From assembly GCF_900637955.1 (NCBI RefSeq), contig NZ_LR134476.1, positions 1,612,001-1,676,000 on the forward strand: a stretch of DNA of 64,000 nt, read 5' to 3'. This stretch comes from Trueperella bialowiezensis (GTDB lineage: Bacteria; Actinomycetota; Actinomycetes; Actinomycetales; Actinomycetaceae). This document shows, piece by piece, positions 21,004-30,059 of this stretch. A program made the position numbers and the translations under genes. The notes beneath the pieces are model-generated. The model saw only the letters and a list, made by a program, of their open reading frames with translations. It searched no databases and was not told the origin of the DNA. Within the stretch, counting starts at the first letter, position 1, and each line of letters begins with the position of its first letter.

Positions 21004-23301
21004 CTACGAGCGTGCTGCCTCGAGCTTCTCACGTACTTGCGCCGTTGCGGCCACCAGGTTGCGTAGGGACTTGACGGTTTCGTCGTAGTCGCGGGTCTTC
21101 AATCCGCAATCGGGGTTGACCCACAGCTGCGCAGCCGGGACGTTCTCGAGCGCTGCTTCAATCAGGTCTACCAATTCTTCGGTAGCTGGAACGCGCGGGG
21201 AGTGGATATCCCACACGCCCGGGCCAATATCGTTCGAGAACTTACCCTCCACCGACTCCAACAGTTCCATGCGTGAACGCGCCGCCTCCACGGAGGTCAC
21301 GTCCGCATCCAAGCCGGCAATCGCGTCAATGATCTGGTTGAACTCCGAATAGCACAAGTGGGTGTGGATCTGGGTCTGGGGCTGCACGCCCGAGGTTGCG
21401 AGCCGGAAGGCTCCCACCGACCACGCCAAGTAATCAGCGTGCTTATCGGCGTCCAGCGGAAGCAGCTCGCGCAGGGCGGGCTCGTCCACCTGGATGACGG
21501 GCGTGCCGTGAGCTTCGAGGTCAGCGATTTCATCGCGTAGTGCGAGTGCGAGCTGGTCGGCCACCTCAGGTAGCGGAATATCCCGGCGCGGGAACGACCA
21601 TGCGATGATCGTGACCGGCCCAGTCAGCATGCCCTTGACCGGCTTGTCCGTGAGCGACTGCGCGTACTGGATCCACTCGCCACCGAGCGACTGCTTACGC
21701 TCCACGTCACCCCACAGGATCGACGGGCGCGTACAGCGCGAACCATACGACTGCACCCAACCGTTGTGCGTCACCGCAAAACCTTCGAGTAGCTCGGCAA
21801 AGTACTGCACCATGTCGTTACGCTCCGCCTCGCCATGCACGAGCACATCTAGGCCAAGCTCTTCCTGCAACTCGATGACCGACGTGATCTCGTTCTTCAG
21901 CACCTCGCGGTAGCCGGCCTCGTCCAGCTCGCCAGAGCGACGCTTCGCACGCGCTACCCGAAGCTCAGTGCGCTGCGGGAACGAACCGATCGTCGTCGTC
22001 GGCAACACCGGCAACTGCAACTTCTCCCGCTGAACCTTCTGACGCTCGGCAGCATCCCCACGCGTACGGTCAGCATCGGTGAGGGCGGCGGTGCGCTCGC
22101 GAACGTGCTGCACCGTAACGCCAGCGCTTGCCGCGCGCTGCTCGAGCGCGGCGGTGGACTCGGCGATCTCGAGGCTGATTGCATCCCAGCCGTCGGCAAG
22201 CCCGCGGCCAAGCGTCACGATCTCGGCCACCTTTTCGTCCGCGAACGCCAGCCACGAGTGCAAGTTAGAATTGAGCGGCTCGTCCCAGGTTTCCCCTTCG
22301 AGGGTGTGCGGCACGTGCTGCAACGACGTCGTCGTGCTCGCCACCACCCGTGCGCCCGTCTGGCGAGCGGCCTCTAGCTTGTCAGCCGCTTCCTGCAGAT
22401 CGGTGCGCCAAATGTTACGCCCGTCCACGACGCCGGCCGCGAGCGTGATGCCCTGCGCCGTGGCGCCTTCGGGCAGCGTGCCACGATCAAGATCAACCCC
22501 GATCGCTTCCACGCCGGTACCGACGAGCGTGGAGAACGCCTGCGAAGAATCACCGTATGGCACTGCCAGCAGAATCTGCGGGCGGTCGGCAATCTCGGCG
22601 AACCGGGTGTACACCTTGCCCGCGAGTTCCGTGAGTCGCTTACGAGAAGCAGGCAGGTTATCCGTGGCAAGTGCGGGCTCGTCGAACTGCACCCACGGCG
22701 CTCCAAGCGCGGCGAGCTCGGCGAGCAGCTGTTCGTAGGCGGGGAGCACGTCATCAAGACGCGCGAGCGGATCGAAATCCGGCTCATCATCGGTGCCCTT
22801 TGCAAGCGCGAGCAGGGTTACCGGGCCAACGACGACGGGACGCACCTGGTACCCGGCCTGAGCCGCCTCCCGGTAGCGGTCCACGATCTGCGTATCCGTG
22901 TAAGCAAACTCAGTATGTGAATCGATCTCTGGCACGATGTAGTGGTAGTTCGTGTCGAACCATTTGGTCATCTCGTTGGCCGGATGGGTGGCATCACCGC
23001 GTGCGGCAGCAAAGTAGGCGTCCAGCCCGTCCAGATCGGCAAAACGCTGCGGGATCGCGCCAACAAGGAACGCCGCGTCAAGCACCTGGTCATAGTAGGT
23101 GTGCGAATCGGGGATCGCGCCAGGCTCGCCCAGCCCAAGATCGGTTAGCCGTTCGTAATTGGCCAGGCGCAGCTGCTTCGTTGCACCCAGGAACTCTTCC
23201 TTGGAGATCTTGCCCGCCCAGTAGGATTCGAGCGCGCGCTTGAGCTCGCGGTTCACGCCGATGCGCGGATAGCCGAGGATCGTAGAGGTTAGCTTCGTCA
23301 T
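21004..23301 (-). CDS. metE: Cobalamin-independent methionine synthase
   Basis: This 765-aa enzyme transfers the methyl group of 5-methyltetrahydropteroyl-triglutamate to homocysteine. The N-terminal half is the degenerate duplicated barrel. The C-terminal half carries the zinc ligands His and Cys in THLCYSEF, a Glu, and the second Cys in VNPDCGLKTR. The start is ATG 23301 with AAGGAAA upstream. It lies 47 bp downstream of metF, probably in one operon, which places methyl-folate production and use together. Confidence 0.96.
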   Translation of the reverse strand: MTKLTSTILGYPRIGVNRELKRALESYWAGKISKEEFLGATKQLRLANYERLTDLGLGEPGAIPDSHTYYDQVLDAAFLVGAIPQRFADLDGLDAYFAAARGDATHPANEMTKWFDTNYHYIVPEIDSHTEFAYTDTQIVDRYREAAQAGYQVRPVVVGPVTLLALAKGTDDEPDFDPLARLDDVLPAYEQLLAELAALGAPWVQFDEPALATDNLPASRKRLTELAGKVYTRFAEIADRPQILLAVPYGDSSQAFSTLVGTGVEAIGVDLDRGTLPEGATAQGITLAAGVVDGRNIWRTDLQEAADKLEAARQTGARVVASTTTSLQHVPHTLEGETWDEPLNSNLHSWLAFADEKVAEIVTLGRGLADGWDAISLEIAESTAALEQRAASAGVTVQHVRERTAALTDADRTRGDAAERQKVQREKLQLPVLPTTTIGSFPQRTELRVARAKRRSGELDEAGYREVLKNEITSVIELQEELGLDVLVHGEAERNDMVQYFAELLEGFAVTHNGWVQSYGSRCTRPSILWGDVERKQSLGGEWIQYAQSLTDKPVKGMLTGPVTIIAWSFPRRDIPLPEVADQLALALRDEIADLEAHGTPVIQVDEPALRELLPLDADKHADYLAWSVGAFRLATSGVQPQTQIHTHLCYSEFNQIIDAIAGLDADVTSVEAARSRMELLESVEGKFSNDIGPGVWDIHSPRVPATEELVDLIEAALENVPAAQLWVNPDCGLKTRDYDETVKSLRNLVAATAQVREKLEAARS

Positions 23302-23348
23302 TGTATTTCCTTTGTGTGTTGTGATTTTTCGTAGGTCGTGATGATGGT

Positions 23349-24317
23349 TTAGGCGCGGTGTTGGCGCGCCACCTTGGCCATAACCGCAAGTGCCGGTTCG
23401 GCCCTGTTAAACGTGTACAAGTGAATGCCCGGAGCTCCTTCTGCGAGCACCTCGAGCGCCAGATCGGCGGCGATATCCACGCCCACCGCTTCGGCTTCTT
23501 CCGGGGTGTTGGTGTTACCGAGAGCTTCGAGGATCCGCGGGGACGGCGTGACCCCGGTGAGCTCCTGAGTGCGGAGCACGCGGCGCGTTTCCACCGGCGG
23601 CAAAATGCCAGGCACGATCGGGATCGTCACGCCAGCTGCACGCGCTTCGGCAACGAAATCTGCGTAGTCACGGGCACACCAAAACAGCTGGGTGATCGCG
23701 AAATCGGCACCGGCCAGTTGCTTTTGTAGCAGGCGCGAGATCTCCTGTTCGCGTGTGGTTCCCGATGCCGGGTTTCCGTTGAGGAAAGTAGCAACCGCGA
23801 TCCGGATAGGAGCGAGCGCGCTTTGCAAGGCGAACGACGACGACGCCGTCGCACGCTTATAATCCACCTCGCGAATCAACTGGATCAAATCGGTGGCACG
23901 CTGCAGAGCGTCGTCGGCTGGCGACCAATCCGGCTTGTTTACCGGCGGATCACCGCGCAGCGCGAGGAACGTGCGCACGCCGGAGTCCAGATAATCGGTG
24001 ACAATCTGGGTGATCTCGTTGATCGACGTACCCACGCAGGTCAGGTGTGCGATCGGGGGAGTGGGAATGTGCCGGGCGAAGATTTCGGTGACCTCGCGCG
24101 CCCCACGCCGATCCTGACCGGCCGCCCCGTACGTGACGGAAATAAAATTTGGCCGGGCGTCGACGAGCTTTTTCACCGTCGTCCAAAACTTGGGCGCCGC
24201 CGCCGGGTTACGAGGTGGCATGACCTCAAACGACGTGGTGATGTGTGCCGGTAGTTGTGTTGATTCCGGTGCCGGAAGCCAGCCGAAGGCCTCCGGAGAT
24301 GCTAAATCTGTAGGCAT
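23349..24317 (-). CDS. metF: 5,10-Methylenetetrahydrofolate reductase
   Basis: This 322-aa flavoenzyme makes 5-methyl-THF for MetE. It shows the early strand TTSFEVMPPRNPAA, the folate-binding Asp region LALRGDPP, and the Gln/Phe segment DFAITQLFW with later IPIVPGILP, all typical of the TIM-barrel MetF family. The start is ATG 24317 with AGGA 7 nt upstream. A leader of about 190 nt is predicted from the candidate promoter. Confidence 0.94.
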   Translation of the reverse strand: MPTDLASPEAFGWLPAPESTQLPAHITTSFEVMPPRNPAAAPKFWTTVKKLVDARPNFISVTYGAAGQDRRGAREVTEIFARHIPTPPIAHLTCVGTSINEITQIVTDYLDSGVRTFLALRGDPPVNKPDWSPADDALQRATDLIQLIREVDYKRATASSSFALQSALAPIRIAVATFLNGNPASGTTREQEISRLLQKQLAGADFAITQLFWCARDYADFVAEARAAGVTIPIVPGILPPVETRRVLRTQELTGVTPSPRILEALGNTNTPEEAEAVGVDIAADLALEVLAEGAPGIHLYTFNRAEPALAVMAKVARQHRA

Positions 24318-24514
24318 GAATATCCTGAATGTGAATAAAGGCTGAAAATGTGGGCTCGGAGAAACTCGATCTGCGAGGATAACTCCGGCTAAAAAGTGCT
24401 ACAGGCGGCCGCGCGCCCAACGTGCGCTGCTACCTAGCACACGCACATTCGCGCAACGAAACGGGCAGTCATAACGGACTGGGCGTTTGCGTACACGAAA
24501 ATATTCATGTGGTT

Positions 24515-24543
24515 AATCTACAAAATGAACTCGGCTTGGCCAA
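24515..24543 (-). promoter_or_regulatory. Candidate metF promoter with long leader
   Basis: Reading the minus strand, TTGGCC, a 17-bp spacer and TAGATT match four of six bases at each box. Transcription would begin near 24508, leaving about 190 nt before the metF ATG. The leader can form a hairpin at 24422-24446 (GTGCG/CGCAC plus TGCTA/TAGCA) and a CAGTC/GACTG stem (24467-24482). I see no SAM-I core or B12 box. The rest of the 343-bp gap up to glgB holds only the glgB terminator. Confidence 0.4.
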
Positions 24544-24594
24544 ATTGAGGGACGAATCGTCTCACTGTCTGGAATTTTCGACTGGAATGCACAA

Positions 24595-24626
24595 GGGGCG
24601 GGAGCCCGATATCGAGCCCCCGCCCC
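24595..24626 (-). terminator. Terminator-like hairpin after glgB
   Basis: GGGGCGGG (24595-24602) pairs with CCCGCCCC (24619-24626), with GC and the palindrome CGATATCG inside, interrupted by two mismatches. It lies 35 bp past the glgB stop on the minus strand. The T-run is poor. Confidence 0.55.
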
Positions 24627-24660
24627 CGCGCTAGGTTTACGCGCTTGGGTTTACATCCCC

Positions 24661-26904
24661 CTATTCGGCGTCTTCAGCGCCAGCTTCGACAGCATCTGCA
24701 GCTTCGGCCTCGACAGCCTTCGCCTTTTGCGGAGTGAGGTAGACGACGCCGTAGGGCGGCAACTGGAGGTTAGCCGAGTAAGGCCGGCCGGCCCATTCGA
24801 TGTCCTCAGTCTCCACGGCACCCAGGTTGCCGACTCCCGAACCGCCGTACTCGACGGCGTCGGTATTGAGAATCTCTTCCCACACGCCCGGAACGGGCAG
24901 GCCAACCCGGTAGTCGTTGTGCGGAACTCCAGAGAAGTTACACACGGCAACCACCATGTCTTCGCCGTCCTTGGACTTGCGCAGGTAGGCGAGCACGTTG
25001 TGATCAGAATCGTTGACCTCAAGCCATTCGAAGCCGTTGTTCGTGTGGTCGTCAGACCACAGGGCAGGGTAGTCGAGGTAGATCTCGTTGAGGCGCTTGA
25101 CGCAGCTCATCACGCCGTCGTGACCAGGGTTGTCGGTTAGCCACCAGTCGAGGCTGCGCCCGGAGTTCCACTCGTCGATCTGCGCGAACTCTTGACCCAT
25201 GAACAGCAACTGCTTACCCGGATGCGACCACTGGTAAGCCAACAGCAAGCGCACGCCCGCCAGCTTCTGCCAGTGATCGCCCGGCATCTTCGAGTACAGC
25301 GAGCCCTTGCCGTGAACCACCTCATCGTGTGACAGCGGCAGAATGAACTGCTCGGAGAACGCGTACACAAGCGAGAACGTGAGCTGGCCGTGATGCCACT
25401 TGCGGTTGACAGGCTTTTCCTGCATGTAGTGCAGGGTGTCGTTCATCCAGCCCATGTTCCACTTCAGACCGTAGCCGAGACCGCCCTGCTCCGTCATGCC
25501 GGTGACCCCGCCCCACGACGTCGACTCTTCAGCAATCATCATGATGCCCGGATGCTTACGGTAAGCAGTGGCGTTGGCCTCTTGGATGAAGGAGATCGCT
25601 TCAAGGTTTTCGCGCCCGCCGTACACGTTCGGCTGCCACTGGCCGTCCTCGCGCGAGTAGTCGAGGTAGAGCATGGACGCGACGGCGTCCACCCGGATGC
25701 CGTCAATGTGGAACTCTTCGAGCCAGTACAGTGCGTTGGCCACGAGGAAGTTGCGCACTTCGCGGCGGCCAAAGTTGAACACGTACGTGCCCCAATCGGG
25801 CTGTTCGCCGCGCATCGGGTTCGGATCTTCGTACAGTGGCGTGCCATCGAATCGGGCGAGAGCCCATTCGTCCTTCGGGAAGTGGGCAGGCACCCAGTCC
25901 ATGATGACGCCGATGCCGGCCTTGTGCAGTTCGGAGATCAGGTAACGCAGATCGTCCGGATGGCCGAAGCGAGCCGTGGGGGAGTAGTAGGACGTCACCT
26001 GGTATCCCCACGACGGGCCAAACGGATGCTCTGCCAGCGGCATGAACTCCACGTGCGTGAAACCAAGATACTTGACATGGCCGATAAGCTGTTCGGCGGC
26101 TGAACGGTAATCCAAGCCCTGACGCCACGAGCCGAGGTGTACCTCGTAGATCGAGACCGGACCCTGATGCGGATCGGACTGGGCACGCTTTTCCATCCAC
26201 TCGGAATCGTCCCATTCGAAGTGCGATTCGGTGATGATGGAGGCCGTTGACGGCGGGGCCTCGGTACGCCGTGCCATCGGATCTGCCTTTTGGTGCCAGG
26301 AGCCGTCCTCATACTGGATTTCAAACTTGTACCGCTGGCCATCGTCCGCGCCGGGGATGAACAGTTCCCAAATACCGGAGGCACCCATGGTACGCATGGC
26401 AGAGGCGACGCCGTTCCACGAGTTGAAATCACCAATCACCCGCACCACGCGCGCGTTCGGCGCCCACACGGAAAAGCTCGTGCCACGCACGGTACCCATG
26501 GGCGTGTCGTATTCACGGATGTGTGCGCCGAGGACTTTCCACAGCTCTTCGTGGCGGCCCTCAGAAAACAGGTAGCGATCCACTTCGCCGATGGTGGGAA
26601 GGAAGCGATAGCCGTCATCCGTGGTGGCTTCAAAATCGCCGTACTTCGCGCGCACCCGGTACGTGGGGATTTCCCCGCCGTCAAGGGCAACTACCCAGAT
26701 GCCGTTCCATTCGTGGGCGGCAGGGTATTCGCCGTCTTCGGTCACGATCGTCACCTCATCGGCGAGCTGACGGCTCACTCGAATCGTGACGTTCTCACCA
26801 TTGGTGTGCGGCCCGAGCACATCATGAGGCGAATGGTGTACTCCGTTGGACACGGCATCAAGAATCTCGTGGTCGATCATCATCGGTTCAGGCTGTGCGG
26901 TCAT
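24661..26904 (-). CDS. glgB: 1,4-alpha-glucan branching enzyme
   Basis: This 747-aa enzyme cuts alpha-1,4 chains and rejoins them as alpha-1,6 branches. It has an N-terminal CBM48-like region ([22 protein letters not shown]) and a GH13 barrel with the catalytic Asp in [11 protein letters not shown], Glu in MIAEESTSW and Asp in [12 protein letters not shown]. The GlgB-specific [15 protein letters not shown] is present. A C-terminal beta domain ends in an Ala/Glu-rich tail. It is the last gene of glgE-treS-pep2-glgB, 54 bp after pep2. Branching is the final step of the GlgE route. Confidence 0.96.
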   Translation of the reverse strand: MTAQPEPMMIDHEILDAVSNGVHHSPHDVLGPHTNGENVTIRVSRQLADEVTIVTEDGEYPAAHEWNGIWVVALDGGEIPTYRVRAKYGDFEATTDDGYRFLPTIGEVDRYLFSEGRHEELWKVLGAHIREYDTPMGTVRGTSFSVWAPNARVVRVIGDFNSWNGVASAMRTMGASGIWELFIPGADDGQRYKFEIQYEDGSWHQKADPMARRTEAPPSTASIITESHFEWDDSEWMEKRAQSDPHQGPVSIYEVHLGSWRQGLDYRSAAEQLIGHVKYLGFTHVEFMPLAEHPFGPSWGYQVTSYYSPTARFGHPDDLRYLISELHKAGIGVIMDWVPAHFPKDEWALARFDGTPLYEDPNPMRGEQPDWGTYVFNFGRREVRNFLVANALYWLEEFHIDGIRVDAVASMLYLDYSREDGQWQPNVYGGRENLEAISFIQEANATAYRKHPGIMMIAEESTSWGGVTGMTEQGGLGYGLKWNMGWMNDTLHYMQEKPVNRKWHHGQLTFSLVYAFSEQFILPLSHDEVVHGKGSLYSKMPGDHWQKLAGVRLLLAYQWSHPGKQLLFMGQEFAQIDEWNSGRSLDWWLTDNPGHDGVMSCVKRLNEIYLDYPALWSDDHTNNGFEWLEVNDSDHNVLAYLRKSKDGEDMVVAVCNFSGVPHNDYRVGLPVPGVWEEILNTDAVEYGGSGVGNLGAVETEDIEWAGRPYSANLQLPPYGVVYLTPQKAKAVEAEAADAVEAGAEDAE

Positions 26905-26958
26905 GTCACATTCCTTCTAGCTTGGCACTGGCAAGTATTAGTCACATTCTACGCTGGT

Positions 26959-28305
26959 TTATGTTTTCGAGCGGCTAATGAGCCGAAGAACTCCAAGTAT
27001 CGGGATCTCCACCCAATCAGGGCGCGCTGCTACCTCGTATGACACCTCGTACAGCGCCTTATCGAGCACGAGCGCGTCCAGCAAAACCTGTTCATCAGCG
27101 CTCAGTTCGCCGTACCCGGTAAGGAAGGCATGTTGTGCTCGCGAGGCCCAGTCCGCCAGCAGCTGTTCGTCACCACCCGCGAGGAGTGCTGAACCGCCCG
27201 CGTAATCGAAGGAGCGCAGCATGCCGGCCACGTCGCGCAGGGCAAGATCAGGAGCGGTGCGCTGAGCGAGCGGCCGGAGGGGTTCACCTTCGAAGTCGAG
27301 TGCCACCCAACCGCGATCGGGTACGCGCAATACTTGGCCGAGGTGATAGTCGCCGTGAATACGCTGCAACGCCGGCCATTCGACGTCGCGTGCTTTGGCG
27401 AACACTGCCCTGATCGCGTCGCGATGTTCAGCTAACTGAGGGGCGTCTGCGATGGCTTGCTCGGCACGTGCGTGCCACTGAGAAATCAGCTCATTGCGCT
27501 GCGTTTCATTCGGACGTTGCGTATCGAAGGAACCGGCGAGCTCCCGATGAATCTGTGCAGTCAACGCTCCAAGCTGGGTGATGTCGTCGCCGACGGCGAA
27601 GTCTGCGTTGCTCAACCGGCCGGTGACCACTTGCCAGGCATCGAGCGCGCCCGCTAAAAACTCCTGTGCCACGAGCACGTCCGCTTCCATGCCCTGCCAC
27701 GCGCCACGCACAGATCCGTACTGTCGCGGCACGGCCGCAGAGCCGACGGCGTCAAGTGCCTGCTGCAATTCGACGTCGGGATTAACCCCATTGGAGAGCA
27801 CTCGGAAAAGTTTCAAGATCAAACCTTGCGAACCAGTGGAATCCGGCTCGGCGAATGAGTAGATGACCGACGTGTTCGACTGTTCCGAGGTGAGCCGATG
27901 CGAGCTCGCTATCGCCGGTAGATCCCGGCGCAACGGGCGGGCTTCGAGGCGAAGCGCGCCGGACGTGTCGGTGCGCCCGCTCATGAGTAGGTCAAGGAGC
28001 GCACGCTGGCCGTCGGGATCGTCCGTCGCGTCCCAAATCCGGACGTCATCGATAGCGCCGATGGGCCCAGGCGACGACGCCGCCCCGCCAGCCCTTCGGA
28101 AAGTCAGCGGCACGCTCAGGGGTAGCTCGCCGCTACGAACCAGGAACAGCACGGTAGTCACATGATCAGTCACCGCAATCGGACTTGCGTGTACGAACCG
28201 GAGCTCCGCATCGGGATCGCCCGTGAACCAGCGCGCCTGAGTAATCCAGTCGCCGGTTGCCTGCGCCAAGCGGGCAGGTGAGGTAGTCCATCCGTGCATC
28301 GTCAT
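26959..28305 (-). CDS. pep2: Maltokinase
   Basis: This 448-aa enzyme phosphorylates maltose at C1 to maltose-1-phosphate, the GlgE substrate. The aminoglycoside-phosphotransferase-like fold is shown by RIHGDYHLGQVL (catalytic loop with Asp) and VALDFEGEP (metal-binding Asp), followed by LRDVAGMLRSFDYA. The N-terminal lobe has TTVLFLVRSGE. Its ATG overlaps the treS stop (ATGA), the usual TreS-Pep2 partnership. The two proteins form a complex or fusion in other actinobacteria. Confidence 0.93.
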   Translation of the reverse strand: MTMHGWTTSPARLAQATGDWITQARWFTGDPDAELRFVHASPIAVTDHVTTVLFLVRSGELPLSVPLTFRRAGGAASSPGPIGAIDDVRIWDATDDPDGQRALLDLLMSGRTDTSGALRLEARPLRRDLPAIASSHRLTSEQSNTSVIYSFAEPDSTGSQGLILKLFRVLSNGVNPDVELQQALDAVGSAAVPRQYGSVRGAWQGMEADVLVAQEFLAGALDAWQVVTGRLSNADFAVGDDITQLGALTAQIHRELAGSFDTQRPNETQRNELISQWHARAEQAIADAPQLAEHRDAIRAVFAKARDVEWPALQRIHGDYHLGQVLRVPDRGWVALDFEGEPLRPLAQRTAPDLALRDVAGMLRSFDYAGGSALLAGGDEQLLADWASRAQHAFLTGYGELSADEQVLLDALVLDKALYEVSYEVAARPDWVEIPILGVLRLISRSKT

Positions 28306-30059
28306 GACGCCGGAGCCTCAATACCCTCCACGGGCGCTGGTTCCTGTGTGCCCGGGCGGATGAGCTCCAACCAGAAGAAATCACGCGAACCGAGCGTCAT
28401 CGGATAGGTGCCATCACGGGCAACCTGCGGGAAGCCGGCGCCGCCGAACACGTCCTTGACCTGCCAGCCAGCAAATTCCGGAATCGAAATCTCCGCGGCT
28501 CGCGGAGTGTTCGCCAGATTCATGACGCACAGCATCGCCTGCTCCTCGTTAACCCGAGTGAACGAGAGCACGGCCTCGTTGTTCGCTTCACGCAGTTCAA
28601 ACTCGCCATTGCCGAGTACCGGATACTGCCGGCGAACCGACAGGATTCCGCGCATCCAATGCAGCAGCGACGACGGCTGGGCCAGCTGCGCCTCGACGTT
28701 AATCGCCTGATAGTGGTAGACGAGCGACTGAATGACAGGCAGATAGAGTTTGCCCGGGTCCGCCGTCGAAAAACCCGCGTTCCTATCCGGCGTCCACTGC
28801 ATCGGAGTGCGCACCGAATCGCGATCCGGCAACCAAATGTTATCGCCCATGCCCAGCTCGTCGCCGTAGTAGAGGCACGGCGAACCTGGCAACGACAGCA
28901 AGAGCGCGTTCGCCAGTTCGATTTCGGCACGCGAATTACCGAGCAGCGGAGCAAGACGACGGCGGATGCCCACGTTGGCGCGCATCCGCGGGTCTTCCGC
29001 ATACCAGCCATACATTTTCGCGCGTTCCTCTGTGGAAACCATTTCGAGAGTCAGCTCGTCATGATTACGCAGGAACGTGCCCCACTGGGTGCCCGCCGGG
29101 ATGTCCGGCGTCGCACGCAAAATATCGCGGATCGCCGTCGCACGCTGGTCGCGCAGCGCATAGAAAATCCGCGGCATCACGGGGAAATGGAAACACATGT
29201 GGCACTCCGGTTCTTCCTCGGTGCCAAAATATTCCACGACGTCTTCTGGCCACTGATTAGCCTCAGCGAGCATGATCTTGCCGGGGAATTCCTCGTCCAG
29301 CATCGCACGCATCTCTGCCAAGAAACCGTGCGTGCGCGGCAGGTTTTCACAGTTCGTGCCCTCCTCCTCAAACAGGTAGGGCACCGCGTCCAGGCGGAAG
29401 CCGTCAATGCCGAGGCGCGCCCAAAAACGCACCACGTCCTTCACCGCTTCACGCACCTTCGGATTCTCATAGTTGAGATCCGGCTGGTGAGAGAAGAACC
29501 TGTGCCAGAAATACTGGCGGCGCACCGGATCAAACGTCCAGTTCGACGCCTCGGTATCAATGAAGATAATGCGGGCGTCCGCGTACTCCGTGTCCGTATC
29601 GCGCCACACGTAGAAATCCCCGAACGGCCCGTCCGGATTCGACCTCGACGACTGGAACCACGGATGCTGATCCGACGTGTGGTTAACGACGAGGTCGATA
29701 ATGATCCGGATGCCACGCGCGTGCGCTTCCTCGATCAGCTCCTCGAAATCCTCCATCGTGCCGTACTCCGGCGAAATCGCCGTAAAGTTCGACACGTCGT
29801 ATCCGCCGTCGCGCATCGGCGACGGATAGAACGGCGGAATCCACAGGCAATCGATTCCCAGCCACTGCAGGTAGTCGAGGTGGTCGATCAGGCCGCGGAG
29901 ATCACCTTGGCCCGAACCGGTGGAATCACCGAAAGCGCGGAGCAAAACTTCGTAGAACACCGCGGTCCGGAACCAATCAGGGTCATTGCTCAAACCCGGG
30001 CGATGACCCTGATCGGTAGCCGTAGCCGGCTGCGGTAACGCGTGCGGAGATTGGGGCAC
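28302..30059 (-). CDS. treS: Trehalose synthase / maltose alpha-D-glucosyltransferase
   Basis: This 585-aa GH13 enzyme interconverts trehalose and maltose and feeds Pep2. It begins DWFRTAVFYEVLLRAFGDS, a TreS hallmark. The catalytic Asp is in IDGFRLDAVPYL, Glu in IMLAEANQWPEDVVEYFG and Asp in FLRNHDELTLEM. Start GTG 30059 overlaps the glgE TAG stop by one base (TAGTG), so the genes are coupled. No maltokinase domain is fused; Pep2 is the next gene. Confidence 0.95.
   Translation of the reverse strand: MPQSPHALPQPATATDQGHRPGLSNDPDWFRTAVFYEVLLRAFGDSTGSGQGDLRGLIDHLDYLQWLGIDCLWIPPFYPSPMRDGGYDVSNFTAISPEYGTMEDFEELIEEAHARGIRIIIDLVVNHTSDQHPWFQSSRSNPDGPFGDFYVWRDTDTEYADARIIFIDTEASNWTFDPVRRQYFWHRFFSHQPDLNYENPKVREAVKDVVRFWARLGIDGFRLDAVPYLFEEEGTNCENLPRTHGFLAEMRAMLDEEFPGKIMLAEANQWPEDVVEYFGTEEEPECHMCFHFPVMPRIFYALRDQRATAIRDILRATPDIPAGTQWGTFLRNHDELTLEMVSTEERAKMYGWYAEDPRMRANVGIRRRLAPLLGNSRAEIELANALLLSLPGSPCLYYGDELGMGDNIWLPDRDSVRTPMQWTPDRNAGFSTADPGKLYLPVIQSLVYHYQAINVEAQLAQPSSLLHWMRGILSVRRQYPVLGNGEFELREANNEAVLSFTRVNEEQAMLCVMNLANTPRAAEISIPEFAGWQVKDVFGGAGFPQVARDGTYPMTLGSRDFFWLELIRPGTQEPAPVEGIEAPAS

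Noticed and set aside
24318-24660. SAM or cobalamin riboswitch before metF/metE
   Set aside because: No recognisable SAM-I core or B12 box could be read; only generic hairpins are present, so no riboswitch class is claimed.
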